Positions 48,101 through 64,000 are shown, counted from the first letter of the stretch. The stretch is DNA of 64,000 bases from Anoplopoma fimbria (GCF_027596085.1 NC_072470.1:4357297-4421296), one strand, 5' to 3'. Made by a program: numbers and translations. Notes: generated from the sequence alone by a model not told the origin.

Positions 48101-50632
48101 TTATTCATCTGTGTCTTTTCCAAGCCTGCTTCTGATCTGTTCTTGGTCCTCTCTTGCATCTAACCAGAAGTCTGGGTTGTCATGGTACCATTTGACTAAA
48201 AGACACACATGCAGAACACAGGAGTTATTAAGTTATGTATTGTTAACATGGAACATGAATTTATATTGCGTGTGTTTCTGTACCGGTCTGTCTGATGCCT
48301 TCAGCCCAGGACACCTCCGCCCTCCAGCCCAGCTGCTGCAGCTTCTCACATTGGATGGGGTAGCGCAGGTCGACACGCGGCCTATAGAGCAGAGGTCAAA
48401 GGTCAATTGGCTCACTGTCCTGATTCAGGTTTATGAAAAAAGAATGGACTTTTTTTCCCCCAGGTTTACTCACCTGTCAGGCACAAACTCGAGCCAATCG
48501 TTCACCTCGGAGTCTGGAACATTCTTGACCTAAAAAACAAACACACTTCAGTTTTCTGAACATCTGTCACCTCCTGCTATCTGTTGAAATGATGAGAACG
48601 GTTCTCACCATCTTAACAAGCTCCCTGGCCAGTTGCATGATGGGAATCTCGCAGCTTGTTCCCACGTTGTAGATTTCTCCCACAATCCCTTTCTCCAGAA
48701 CCAGCAGGAAGGCGTCGATGGCGTCATCGACAAACAGGAAATGCCGCGATTTAGGGAGCGTTCCCTGGATGGTGCTGCGGCAGATTTGAAACCAGATTTA
48801 CTCTACTTATTTTTTCTCTTAACAAATACTGAAATCAGTTTTTTTAATGACACCTTTTCAAAATAAAGGTCAAACAAACCAACCATTTCTTGTTCATTTG
48901 CAGGAGGCTGAGAAACCTCGGAATGACCTGAAAGCAAATTCATTGTTGATTTTAAAATGTCAGTGAGAGGCAGATAATATCTTTATCACCGTGCTGACTT
49001 TGTTTTAACGAGTGCGTTTTGATCCAGCAAAATGTTAACTGGTTCACACTCAGTAAAAAAATCCTTTTGAAGTTGCACATTTGCAGTATCGAATCGCATA
49101 GGAAAGTCAGGGTGCTGTACCTTCTCAGTGAACTGTCTGGGCCCATAGATGTTGTTGCTCCTGGTGATGATGATGGGAAACTGGTAATAAAAACAGCAGT
49201 TTTTAACATACACAAAACTGTAAAAGCTTGATTATTGTCCCTGTTTGTGTGTGTGTGTGTGTGTGTACCTTATGTTTGTCCCAGTAGGATATGACCAGGT
49301 ACTCGGCAGCGGCTTTGGTGGCAGAATACGGGTTGGAGGGCCTCACTGGACTGCTCTCATCAAACACCTGCAGACAACATAAGTATCCAGGTCATTAAAT
49401 TACCAAAAAAAACCCATAAAGTCTACATATCCACCCAACAATCCATCAATTGAATCCTTGTCCACTGACCTGGTCCAGACTGGCTCCGTACACCTCGTCA
49501 GTGCTGACGTAGATGAAGCGCTGTGGCTGGTGTCGAGCCTGATGGGCGGCTCCCAGTAAAACTCTGGTCCCATCGATGTTAACCCGCTGGAAAACAGACG
49601 GAGTTTCAAACGACGACTCTGGGCGAAGGAAGCAAATTTAAAAAGAAGCTTATTATTAACATAACAGTAAAATCAGCCTGTTAGATGAGTGAAACCTCAG
49701 TATGATTAACTGCTTGCTCACCGACGTGCGTTTTGGCCGCCAGGTGAAAGATCACATCGATGTTTTCTGTGTTGAAAATGTGATTTACCAGCTGTGAGTT
49801 ACACACATCTCCCTGTTGAAGAAAGGAGTGGATTTAAATAGAGAAACTTCTAATTATTGCAATAGAACAAATGTGAATGGACCTAAACTAAACCTTTTGT
49901 TACTGCCTGATGCTATTTGTTACATCTGAGGCTCTTAAACATCTCTAGTTTTATAGAACTACTGTAAGCAGCTCACCCTGATAAAAGTGTAGTTTGCTCT
50001 GTCTTCAACACTCTCCAGACTCCTGGGGCTGCAGCAGTAATCCAGCTGGCAGAGATCCGACAAAGAGAACATAGAACATACTGAAATATGTGCAGCTATA
50101 TATCCATCCAAGAAAACTGTCAGCCCTAGCACGGAGTAAATACTTACAATATCCAGGTTGATGATTCTCCAGTCAGGGTGTCTGATGACCAGCGAGCACA
50201 CAAGATGGGAGCCACTGGAGAGAGAGAGAGATGGGGAGGTGGAGATACACTTAATAAAACTTACTCAAATACAGTACTTAAGAGGAGTGCTTGAGTATTT
50301 TGATTACCTCCTACTTTATACTTCTAATTGGTACAGAAGATTATAAAATATATAATATCACATGCTTTGCAAATGCTGCACACTGCTCATTAAACCTTTT
50401 TCAATACAATGTCTTGTTAAACAGTAAATAAAACCACACAGTAGTATGCAAAGTATGCAGCATCAGCACCACCCTGAAAAGGAAACTGCTGCTTACATGT
50501 CAATGCACCAGTGATATGAATGTAATGGTTTGCTCATGGTATAACTTTACTTTCTTATAAGTTTGAATGAATAACATTAACTCACATGAATCCAGAGCCT
50601 CCAGTCACCAGAACAGTCCTGCTCAAGTCCAT
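48101..50632 (-). CDS. tgds: TGDS, dTDP-glucose 4,6-dehydratase-like protein, 12 coding exons
   Basis: Extended short-chain dehydrogenase/reductase of the sugar-nucleotide dehydratase type. Human TGDS mutations cause Catel-Manzke syndrome. Minus-strand exons in order: 50632-50586, 50214-50148, 50045-49977, 49812-49722, 49618-49470, 49367-49269, 49180-49121, 48927-48884, 48774-48609, 48529-48474, 48381-48284, 48195-48101. They join in frame to 346 residues; human has about 350. Visible motifs: the NAD-binding TGGSGFIGSH (10-19), YVSTDEVYG with the catalytic-type Thr-Asp-Glu (131-133), and the YxxxK pair Tyr155/Lys159 in [22 protein letters not shown] and GEIYNVG also match the family. The N-terminus is shorter than in human. 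The exon 8 donor (TG|GTTGGT) is weak, but the junction restores the family Cys. The gene is head-to-head with gpr180. Confidence 0.95.
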
Positions 50633-50762
50633 CTTCTGGTATCACAACACTGAACACCAGCAGCTGTTCATGTTAGGGTCTCCTACAGACATAATAACGA
50701 CATGTTTATTGGTTTTATATTTCGTTATGACACATGCTATCTAACAGGAAACAGAGAAGTTC

Positions 50763-50920
50763 TTTATTTGCGTGCTTTGCGACAGTCACTGCTCGTTTTA
50801 CGACTGTGTTGACACGTTGAGAAGGGGGCGGGGTGTTGACTTGGTTCTACGCTCTGATTGGTCGTCTGCTCTGACGTGGAGTAATATGCGCAGTTTGATT
50901 GGGTGAATCACACATCAGTC
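50763..50920 (-). promoter_or_regulatory. tgds promoter region
   Basis: Upstream of the tgds start codon there is a GC box GGGGCGGGG (50825-50833), two ATTGG (CCAAT on the minus strand; 50857-50861 and 50898-50902) and TGACGTGG (50872-50879). The layout suits a TATA-less housekeeping promoter. It could also serve gpr180, but that start codon is 1.2 kb further on and repeats lie between. Confidence 0.55.
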
Positions 50921-51160
50921 AAACTGCCAACAGTGCCGACATGGCAAGGCAATAATGTCAAGTGAGTCACAATGGCTATGCAAATATTTTCAAAATAAAA
51001 GTTATTGGTTAAAATTAATATCACTTGTTTTTCTGAGGGGTTACATAGTTTGTATTACACGTCAAGTCCTACCGTTTAAAACATTGACATATACAGAAGT
51101 ACAAAGCATACTTTCAGGAGATACACTGCTATTGTTTTGTAATTTGGTGATATAGTATTA

Positions 51161-51300
51161 AGATAAGATAAAATAAGATAATCCTTTATTTGCAGGATTA
51201 CAGCAGCATAGGGTAATGTGCACACAAGAGACATAGTAAAAGAAAGACAAGATACAAATAAAATGAAATAAAAAACAAGTATTATAAATTAGCAATATTA
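51161..51300. repeat. GATAA-family interspersed element
   Basis: AAGATAAGATAAAATAAGAT units, then CCTTTATTTGCAGGATTACA and an A-rich body. The body is close to the copy at 60009-60270 (both share GGATTACAGCAGCATAG). Confidence 0.75.
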
Positions 51301-51752
51301 TTATTATATTCCTTTATTGATCCCCATGGGGAAATTCAAGTGTTGCAGCAGCTCAACTACACAGACACAGACAATAAATACACATACTATACAACTACAC
51401 AGACAATAAATACACATACTATACAACTACACAGACAATAAATACACATACTATACAACTACACAGACAATAAATACACATACTATACAACTACACAGAC
51501 ACAGACAATAAATACACATACTATACAACTACACAGACAATAAATACACATACTATACAACTACACAGACACAGACAATACTATACAACTACACAGACAC
51601 AGAATACACATACTATACAACTACACAGACAATAAATACACATACTATACAACTACACAGACAATAAATACACATACTATACAACTACACAGACAATAAA
51701 TAAATACATACTATACAACTACACAGACAATAAATACACATACTATACAAAT
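51301..51752. repeat. Minisatellite-bearing element, about 32-bp unit
   Basis: It opens with CCTTTATTGATCCCCATGGG and GGAAATTCAAGTG. About a dozen imperfect units of CACATACTATACAACTACAC followed by AGACAATAAATA come next. The same element is in reverse orientation at 60756-61266. It lies in the gap between tgds and gpr180. Confidence 0.9.
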
Positions 51753-52082
51753 AAAAAACAGTAAAATAAAAAACAGTAAAATCCACAATAATTGAAATAT
51801 TACATGCACAGACAGAACAACTATTACAGCTATAATTACAGTCCATTATAGACCAATTTAACACCTAATTCATAATAAATTCCAAGGTGTTTTTTTCCCC
51901 ACTGTACACCATTTACTGATGAATTATTCTCATCCACTTACAGGGCTTTTATTTGCGTGCAGAAACACCTCACTTCTGGTCTCACTCTGCAGAACTTGAC
52001 GCACCTGGTTCTCTTCTGGCGTCGTGGCTCATTGAACTCATCAGCTCTGCGTTGTGTGGATGGTGTTGACGTGCAGGAGGTG

Positions 52083-56005
<3,923 letters not shown>

Positions 56006-58631
56006 GCACTGTCCACTCTCACGCCAACGAGCGAGGCCGCACCTCCCTTCAGGAGGGAGAGCTCCCGAGCCTGAAGACAGGAGGTGATGTAACGCTGCAG
56101 GGACTGTTCTCCTTTGCTGTTACTGTTTCATGGGGGAATAGGAACGGCCGTTAGCAAGAAAGCAGGTTACCAGGGAACTATAGCACGGGTCACAAAATGA
56201 CCAGAGGACAATATTTACCGCAACACCCTACCTCTATTTCCCTGAATCCACATTTCTAAGCAGGAGGGAAGATATTTAATGCAGCACAACCCGGAGGAGG
56301 GACATTTCCACGACCAGCTGGAGAACAATTCAGAACAAAAGACGATTTTTAGATGTGCAAAATAGGAGAATATTTACTTGTGATGGAATTGTACTTGCAT
56401 GCCGGAGGTTAAAGATAAAAGGACACAAGATCGGCATGCTGATCAGAGGTTTGTTGTGTTCAAGGAAACTTCTCTGCAAGGACACAAATGCAGTCGTTTG
56501 ATAATCACTACCACCGCAAAGGAAAAAATACAAAGCACAGGGAGGCGTTACACCACTGCTCAGCTGAGGTGTTAGGTTTAGGGACGCAGTGTTACTGAAC
56601 AGATCATTGTTATTGAACTGGACTTGGATCAGATTTCCAAAGAGAGAGCTTGTTAGATAGATTTAAGTGTTTGGGGATTTTATAGTCTTAAAGATTAAGG
56701 CTGGTTTTATTCTTTAATTTTCTTATTGGCAACAAATCCCATGAAAAGATAAAAGAACAATACAGCCCTCTCTGTTGCCATGGTCCCTGCCAAAATATGT
56801 AAAAAATGTAGTTCAGTTTTCTTTAATTTCTGAACTGTTTTGAGCAAATGTGGCTCAAACAGCAGGAAATCTTTGGGGACTATTTTCAGCTGCGGATTAA
56901 TCCATATTTGGAGCATTTATTTCATCACATATTTCCATCAGCAGGCCAATGCATGTGTGATTAAGTCAAAATATACCACAGTGTGTGTTAATGCTAATGA
57001 AGGAGCATGTCATTCATGCAACTATGTGGCTAATTGATGGTCTTTTCATGGAGTTTATTTACAACAAGAGAATAGATCAATATGTGTAGATCAATGGATC
57101 TGTATGTGGTAAGATTGATACGTTACTACGGATGAACAGGTGGAGGTGGAGAGACGACTGGGAAACAAGAACAGGTGTAAAAAAAAAAATGCATTAAGTT
57201 TGGACAGATGGTTCTAGTATGTAGACGGGTAAAGAAATGGATTCTATCACCTTTATATAAAAGGATAAGCGTACTTTTATCTTTGCACATCCTAAGTGAG
57301 CCTAAAGATCCGTGTTGTACTTTAAGTTATTCCTTCACTCTGGACGTGAATGTCTGAGCGGACAGCATGTGAACCTTTTTAAATCATATAACTGTAAGTA
57401 TCTGGAAACACACTGCATGACTTATCTTTGTTTTTTCTATTATTTTGCCTTCATTTTCCCTTCACTTCACATTGAGCTGGTGCACACTACTTTGCCTCTT
57501 ACCTTTTTCAAGTCATTCATCTCTGGTCTGAGCCCTCTGTGACTTCCTGTGAGTGAGGCTCATTAAAACGAGCCTGTGGCTTCATGAAACACTTTGACAC
57601 ATTTCATATGGTGGGGAATTAAAACCCACTGGACGAACCTGACGGCTGACGTGCAGCGTTGACATATTTATTCATTGCGTGTTTATTTTGTAGTGAATAT
57701 TTGGTAAGAGAATGTTGGCGCGCATTAAAGCAGTAGGTATTGTACTGTATATCTTGTCCCGCTGTGAAAATCTTATTCTAATTAGAAAGCGACACAATAT
57801 GAGGTCTAAAGTGTCCAATCATGGCTTTTTTTCCCTTTTTTTTTCAGCATTCACACTCCAGTTTTCATATATTACATGTATTTATTTTCTGTGCAGCACA
57901 ACTTGTCAAAATGCGGGGATCTGTGATCATACAACTATAATACAATAAATGGAACTTTGCTCATCAGAAATGCTTTGGCCACTTACTAAAACTAGTTTCC
58001 CTTTGAGGTTCGGTGCACTCTTGATGCAAAGCAGCTCACTGAAGCCGTGGTCCACATTTACACTGCCTGCTTAAAGTAACCCAGCTGGCACAAATCATAT
58101 ATGTGTTTTTAGGCACACGGAATCGGATATTTTCAGGTCTGTTTAATTATGTGAAAATAAAAATGACCTACATGATATATGAAGCTCCTGGAGCTGCACA
58201 ATGCCACATGCCACATTATAATAAAAGCTAAGAATTGTAAACTAAATGCAGTTATTTATGTGAGGGCGAGGCAATCTCTTGATTGTTGTTTTATCAGTCT
58301 GTGGAGCCCTATTTTAGGAGATTAAAACATATTTGGAGCAGCCATGTTCAACATTTAACTAGTTTACAGAGACCACAATTTTTGGATCAATTAATATATT
58401 TGAATTTCAAGTAAGTTGGGAAGCCTATATGATAGAAGGTGGTTAGATTTAACCCACTATACTTGAGGAAATGCATGTAATTAATCTTGTCTGGGATGCA
58501 CTATGCTTAGAGTAATTCTAAAACCGTATATAAGTCATATACGAGTCTTACAACACATAATACAAAATACATTTTTGCTATGGCTTCCTGTCAAAGCAAC
58601 TTTTTCCATTGGAAAAAAATAAACCAAAAGA
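56006..58631. other. gpr180 3' UTR and intergenic sequence
   Basis: No further gene recognised. A plus-strand AATAAA near 57943 is a candidate distal poly(A) signal. No obvious interspersed repeat was seen. Confidence 0.5.
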
Positions 58632-58713
58632 CGTCACGAACAGGATTCGAACCTGTGCGGGGAAACCCCATTGGATTTCGAGTCCAACGCCTTAACCTCT
58701 CGGCCACCGTGAC
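58632..58713 (-). tRNA. tRNA-Ser, anticodon CGA
   Basis: The minus strand reads from 58713: GTCACGG acceptor arm, A box TGGCCGAGAGGTTAAGG, anticodon loop CTCGAAA with anticodon CGA, a long type-II variable arm (TGGGGTTTCCCCG), B box GGTTCGAATCC, and TCGTGAC pairing with the 5' end (seven pairs, one G-T). The discriminator is G at 58632, as expected for serine. Length is 82 nt with no intron. A TTTT terminator follows within a few bases. It is close to human tRNA-Ser-CGA and looks functional. Confidence 0.95.
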
Positions 58714-59390
58714 TACGCATGCTCGATGTGAGCACAGAGATGTATTTATCGTTAAGGAATCTATCTATGTTGAATTATGTTATGTGCCATAGATGCCAGT
58801 AAACATTGAGTTTTTATAAGTTTACAGACAGTTGTTGGCATTATGTTTTAACTGTTTTATTATGAGTCTTATCTCTTTTTACTTTTAAAGAAAGCTTATC
58901 TGTTAAATGTTGACTAGTACAAATCAAATGTTTGCTATTCATGCAATTAAGACTAGTGAAAAATGCCTTTTGTTAATATCTATTATTTAACAAGTAATTA
59001 AATGTAAAAATACTCCCAGCCTACGTCATTGAGCCACTTCATCCAATTACGTAACAGCTTGGCTAAACGCACCAATAGGAACGCTTGGATTAAAAGTGGG
59101 CGTGTCTAAGAAGGTTTTTCTCAACGGCTGTGTTTTCTATATGATTGAGGGGGCGGTGCCTGCGGGTGAAGCGCTCAACACATAGCAGCAACAGAGCTTC
59201 CGTTTCACATGCGTTCTTCAAAATAAAAGCACAGAAATTTTAATTTTATGGACCTTGGCACAGAGATTGATAATGACTGTGTTTCTGCTCAAAGCATGAG
59301 GTTAAATTATAGTTATATATATATATATATAGTTATAAAACAAACAATAAAAAACAACCAAATAAAGAGAGACAATTCAGATTTGTTTTT
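58714..59390. other. Intergenic with a promoter-like cluster
   Basis: No coding gene seen. 59022-59156 holds TACGTCAT, two CCAAT boxes, TTACGTAA, GTGGGCGTG and GGGGGCGG; see findings. A short (AT)n tract follows near 59320. Confidence 0.5.
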
Positions 59391-59634
59391 AAGATAAGAT
59401 AAGATAAGATAATCCTTTATTAGTCCCGCAGCGGGAAATTTGCAGGCTGAAAGACAAGACACAGTAAAGAAAGACAAGAAAAAATAAAAAATGAAAAATA
59501 AAAAAAAACAAGTATTATAAATAAGCAATAAAAACAGTAGAAAAACAACAATAACTGAAATATAATATTTACAGACAGAAAAAACTATTTTAACTATTAT
59601 TGCACAGTGTAATGTATTGCACAGGTTTTTATTG
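59391..59634. repeat. GATAA-family interspersed element
   Basis: Four AAGAT-type units, then CCTTTATTAGTCCCGCAGCG and GGAAATTTGCAGG, an A-rich body and TTGCACAGTGTAATGTATTG. Confidence 0.8.
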
Positions 59635-60008
59635 TCATGTTTATTGTTTAATATGTGCATTACAAAATATCAAAACTTGACTTGATTTTCATATTTGAAT
59701 CCCTTACTCGGCGTGTGATTCTATTCTCACAAGTCTGACATTGTCCATATTTATTTTAGTATTAAATACCATCTTTGATCATCTTTATTTTTTTTTTTAC
59801 TATTTATATTTTTACTCAGATTTTTTTGCATAAATTCAGGCTGAACAGTTGCATTTTAATTTTATTTTCAGATTTTACCACCCACCTTATCTTGTTCACT
59901 GTTTCATTTTTTTTTTCATAATGTACATAATTGTTTGCCCCTGTAATGACATGCAATTATGATGCATGATGTGTGAGATACAATGTATGATAATAGTTGA
60001 TAAAAACA

Positions 60009-60270
60009 AGATAAGATAAGATAAGATAAGATAATCCTTTATTAGTCCTGCAGTGGGGAAATGTACAGGATTACAGCAGCATAGATATAGTGTAAACAAG
60101 GTACATAGTAGAAAAAAACCCAAGTATTTTAAAGAAGTAAAGAAGTAAGAAAAATAAAAAATCCACAATAACTAAAAAAAAATCTTATAAATACAGACAG
60201 AATATAATAGTTATAATATTGCACAGTGTATTTGTATTGCACAGATTTATTAGTGTTTTGTTTTGTGGTC
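60009..60270. repeat. GATAA-family interspersed element
   Basis: Six AAGAT-type units, CCTTTATTAGTCCTGCAGTG, GGATTACAGCAGCATAG, an A-rich body and TTGCACAGTGTATTTGTATT. It is collinear with 59391-59634 over most of its length. Confidence 0.8.
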
Positions 60271-60341
60271 TACTGGGATGGCAGACAGCAGCAGAAATAT
60301 GACCAATTTATGATTACAGTACAACTCACTATCACTTAGAT

Positions 60342-60673
60342 CAGTGGTTCTCAACCTTTTTTCAGTGATGTACCCCCTGTGAAATACTTTTTAGCCAAGT
60401 ACCCCCTAACCAGTGCAAAGCATTTTTGGTTGAAAAAAAGGTGTAATACACAGCGCTCTGCCATCAGTGTCTGATTTATTAAACTGTCAACACTGACGAT
60501 TGCATTGTTGCATTAAATTCAGTTTATGAACTTACACTTATATTTTATTGAATATTTATTAAATAACTATTTTTAAAGGATTTTTGAATGGATGCTAATT
60601 TTAAATATATATTTTTTTTAAATCTCACGTACCCCCTGGAGTGCCTTCACGTACCCCCATTTGAGAACCACTG
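60342..60673. mobile_element. hAT-type MITE with 8-bp target duplication
   Basis: Begins CAGTGGTTCTCAA and ends TTGAGAACCACTG, exact inverted ends. It is flanked on both sides by ACTTAGAT (60334-60341 and 60674-60681), an exact 8-bp target duplication. The CAGTGGTTCTCAA end is typical of Charlie-like hAT elements. 332 bp, non-coding, AT-rich core. Confidence 0.92.
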
Positions 60674-60755
60674 ACTTAGATAACTGAGCATGTTTGATAA
60701 TCTACAATATATTAATACATTTATATTACATTACATTATTATATAACACTCGAAT

Positions 60756-61371
<616 letters not shown>

Positions 61372-62116
61372 TTGCACTACAAATTCCACTGTTAGTCAAC
61401 TCCACAATGAGGACTTTTAGTTTGAAAAGCAGCCGCCGGAAGTTACCTCTGAACTTAACTTCTTCGGTGGTTTTGACATCCAAGACGTGTCTCCTGTAAA
61501 TGCGACGATATGAAAGCTAGCTCTGGCTCTCTGTTCTAACAATGACAATCCTCTCGACCTGTCCGCGTCTTTAGTCATCTCCACATCTGTGTGCATTCAG
61601 GGAGTTTGCACGTTTTCCATTTAACTGTGACAGAGGCTTCATTTTCCCGGGAAAACGGACTGAAGAGCCCATGCTGCAGGAAGGTGCGGAAGCTAAGCGT
61701 TAGCCGGCCAGCCATGGAGGGAGCTGGACGACTTGACTTTGTATTGTTGGCCTCTGGTCCCTGAAATAAGCTGCTATCAGACACCCCACCGTGCAAAAAA
61801 AGCATCCAAATCCACGTGTTTCATTCCTATCAGAGGTGCCCGAGTGCTATGCTGCGCACACGCCCTGCAGATGTCAGCTGTCCTGCACATGCCGCAGTCG
61901 GCTGTCATTGCATAGATCTCATTCTGCAGGATTTTTCACTTTGCATGCAAAAAAAAAAGATTTAAATCATCTTGAAAGCAGATCAGATTTGGTGCATTGC
62001 TTTTTGATTCGCTCTGCAGTGTTGTCAGTCCGACTAAAGTAGGTGATCCCCCCCCTCCTCCTGAGGTTTATGGGAAACGGTTCTGGCTGCAGCAGGACTG
62101 TTGTTGTAGGTCAACG
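61372..62116 (+). promoter_or_regulatory. ccnyl1 promoter / 5' UTR region
   Basis: Sequence between the last repeat and the ccnyl1 start codon. A short upstream open frame (61714-61764, 16 codons) starts in a good context (GCCATGG) and could damp translation if it is in the mRNA. No TATA box is evident; the transcription start is not readable. Confidence 0.4.
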
Positions 62117-63805
62117 ATGGGAGGCTCGGTGTCTTGCTGCATCTCCCCCGGAGAGAGTCCCAAGATCCGCAGGAGAGAGGTGGAGCTGGAGGAGTGTCCC
62201 ATCACCACCGCCGAGGACGTGAGTGAGGACACTGGGACCTACCTGCAGCACATCAGCGACAGGGAGCTCCCAGACGGTGGGTGGTGGTGGAGGTGGTGGT
62301 GGTTAATCTCACTGCTGTTTTTTGTCTTTGTGGAAATGACCCCTTCATAGACTAATGGGTCCAACTCAGTTTTAATGCATGTTTTTATTCTTGCATATTC
62401 CAGAACTGGCCCATGAGTCCAACCCATCAGACCACCCCAGAGCCAGCACTCTCTTCCTCAACAAGTCGCAGACAGACGGTCAGTATTTCTCTGATAAAGA
62501 TGTGACAATTTGATTTTTAATCTCTCCCTCTGAATCTCCTGAACTCATTGATTTATTATTATTTTTTTTTCTCTCTCACCTTTTCTCATTTCAGTGCGTG
62601 AGAAAAGGAAGAGCAACTACTTGAATCATGTAAGTGACAGGTCTGTGTATGTGTGTGTGTGTGTGTGTGTGTGTAGTGTGTGTGTAGGTAGGTGTGTGTA
62701 GGTGTAGGTGTAGGTAGGTAGGTGTGTGTGTGTGGTAGGTAGGTAGTAGGTAGGTAGGTAGGTAGGTAGGTAGGTAGGTAGGTAGGTGTGTGTGTAGGTA
62801 GGTAGGTGTGTGTGTGTGTAGGTAGGTGTGTGTGTGTGTAGTAGGTAGGTAGGTAGGTGTGTGGTAGGTGTGTAGGTAGGTAGGTGTGTGTGTGTAGGTA
62901 GGTAGGTAGGTAGGTAGGTGTGTGTGGTGTAGGTAGTAGGTGTGTGTAGGTAGGTAGGTAGGTAGGTAGGTGTGTAGGTAGTGTGTGTAGGTAGGTGTGT
63001 GTGTAGGTATGTGTGTGTGTAGGTAGGTAGGTAGTAGTGTGTGTGTGTGGTGTGTAGTGTGTGTAGGTATGTGTGTATGTATGTATGTATGTGTGTGTGT
63101 ATGTATGTATGTATGATGCTGTTTTTCAGTCAGGGAGATTGAGAAAGATGCACTCACACACACACAACAAATTGGACCCAAACAAGCCAATAGCTGTCTT
63201 TTTAAATGTTTCAGTTCAAACTGGTATCCCTCCCTCCATTCATGAGCTTTATCTTCTCCCTCTAGCAGATGTCTCCGGGGGTCCTGACCAAAAAGTACAG
63301 TTCCTGCTCAACGATATTCCTCGATGATAGCACAGTCAGCCAGCCCAACCTCAAGAGCACGATCAAATGGTAAGTGACCTCACTAGGTCTTCTAAATATC
63401 CTGAATGGTTTTAGTGTGCATGTTTGCTTTTGAGGGAGGGAAGAGTTAAGGCATTTTTCCTTCACTTCTCAAAAAACCTATTTTCATTTAAATTTTCTGC
63501 TGCAAGCTAACCCGTAGTTAGCACTGTCCAATGGTTTGAGTCAGGAGTGTTAACAAACCAAACGCGTGATTTTTCTCAACTGCGGACATCAAGACCTCCT
63601 TCACAACAGACGTGATCTACATACAAGCCCGTAAAACTTCAGGGGGGAAAAAGGAAGACAGGAAATGCAGAATGCTAACGCAACATAGGAGCTCTTGTTT
63701 TGTGAGAAAAGATTGAAATCACAGCCAGTGGTTCACTTTTGTGTCTGTGTCGGTTTCTCTTTGTTCCAGCGTCACATTGGCCATATACTACCACATAAAA
63801 AACAG
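62117..63805 (+). CDS. ccnyl1: Cyclin-Y-like protein 1, 5' part (first five coding exons)
   Basis: Cyclin Y family: membrane-anchored, activates CDK14/CDK16 and promotes Wnt/LRP6 phosphorylation. Exons seen: 62117-62276, 62404-62478, 62595-62629, 63269-63369, 63770-63805, all in frame; the gene continues past the window. The start MGGSVSCC fits N-myristoylation at Gly2 with nearby palmitoylatable cysteines. [54 protein letters not shown] and the first part of the cyclin box ([12 protein letters not shown]) are family signatures. KRKSNYLNH and VLTKKYSS read closer to CCNYL1 than to CCNY. The exon 4 acceptor is TAGCAG, so inclusion of one Gln is possible. Intron 3 is mostly simple repeat. Confidence 0.92.
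62647..63114. repeat. Complex (GGTA)n / (GT)n repeat in ccnyl1 intron 3
   Basis: About 470 bp of alternating GGTA and GT runs ending in (GTAT)n. It fills most of the 639-bp intron. The minus-strand Pro-Thr-Tyr-Leu open frame is an artefact. Confidence 0.95.
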
Positions 63806-64000
63806 GTAGGAAAAGTTTTAAATATTGTTGTAGGTTTCACCTCATACATTGTTGTGATACTGTTTTTCTTGTGTTTGGTACTTGGGAATTTACATAGGAA
63901 AGAAACTAATGATTGAATAGGATTTGTTTTGGGATTATGCAACTCTGTCATAATAGCAGCAAGTTGGTGGGAGTTAGTTAGTTGGTCAGTCAGTTGGAAA

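Noticed and set aside
62591..63190. 199-codon minus-strand frame rich in Pro-Thr-Tyr-Leu
   Set aside because: It lies on the (GGTA)n/(GT)n repeat inside ccnyl1 intron 3, antisense to a real gene, and is low-complexity throughout.

Overview
The window is nuclear DNA from a ray-finned (teleost) fish, most likely a spiny-rayed lineage. The evidence is compact vertebrate genes with short GT-AG introns, tRNA-derived SINEs, Tc1-like and hAT-like MITEs, and many long (AC)n tracts. No bacterial, viral or plasmid-type system was seen.

Layout. 1-21.9 kb has no recognisable coding gene; it holds microsatellites, a small inverted-repeat element, and candidate regulatory or 5' non-coding sequence. 22.1-24.5 kb holds slc5a3 (+), the sodium/myo-inositol cotransporter SMIT1, whose coding region is split by three short introns although the mammalian coding region is a single exon. 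27.9-30.0 kb is repeat-rich (a SINE, two Tc1-like MITE copies, a minisatellite). 30.1-39.6 kb holds a complete ddx3x/PL10 DEAD-box helicase gene (+), 20 coding exons, with a housekeeping-type promoter and two phase-neutral exons that could be skipped. 39.6-47.6 kb is non-coding and lies between the converging ddx3x and tgds genes. 48.1-50.6 kb holds tgds (-), 12 coding exons, and 52.1-56.0 kb holds gpr180 (+), 10 coding exons. These two are head-to-head, as in human. 58.6 kb holds a tRNA-Ser(CGA) gene (-). 59-61.4 kb has more repeats, including a hAT-like MITE with a perfect 8-bp target duplication. From 62.1 kb to the window end are the first five coding exons of ccnyl1 (+), a membrane-anchored cyclin Y-like protein; the rest lies outside.

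The genes are ordinary, unrelated vertebrate genes: osmolyte import (slc5a3), RNA unwinding and translation (ddx3x), a short-chain dehydrogenase/reductase-type sugar-nucleotide dehydratase (tgds), a seven-helix membrane protein (gpr180), and CDK14/16 recruitment to membranes (ccnyl1). They form no pathway. The points most worth a second look are the intron-containing slc5a3, the ddx3x cassette exon, promoter motif clusters at 30.1-30.7 and 59.0-59.2 kb, and inverted copies of one minisatellite-bearing element on either side of gpr180. Exon boundaries were read by eye from reading frame, splice consensus and recalled family sequences; no alignment was run.
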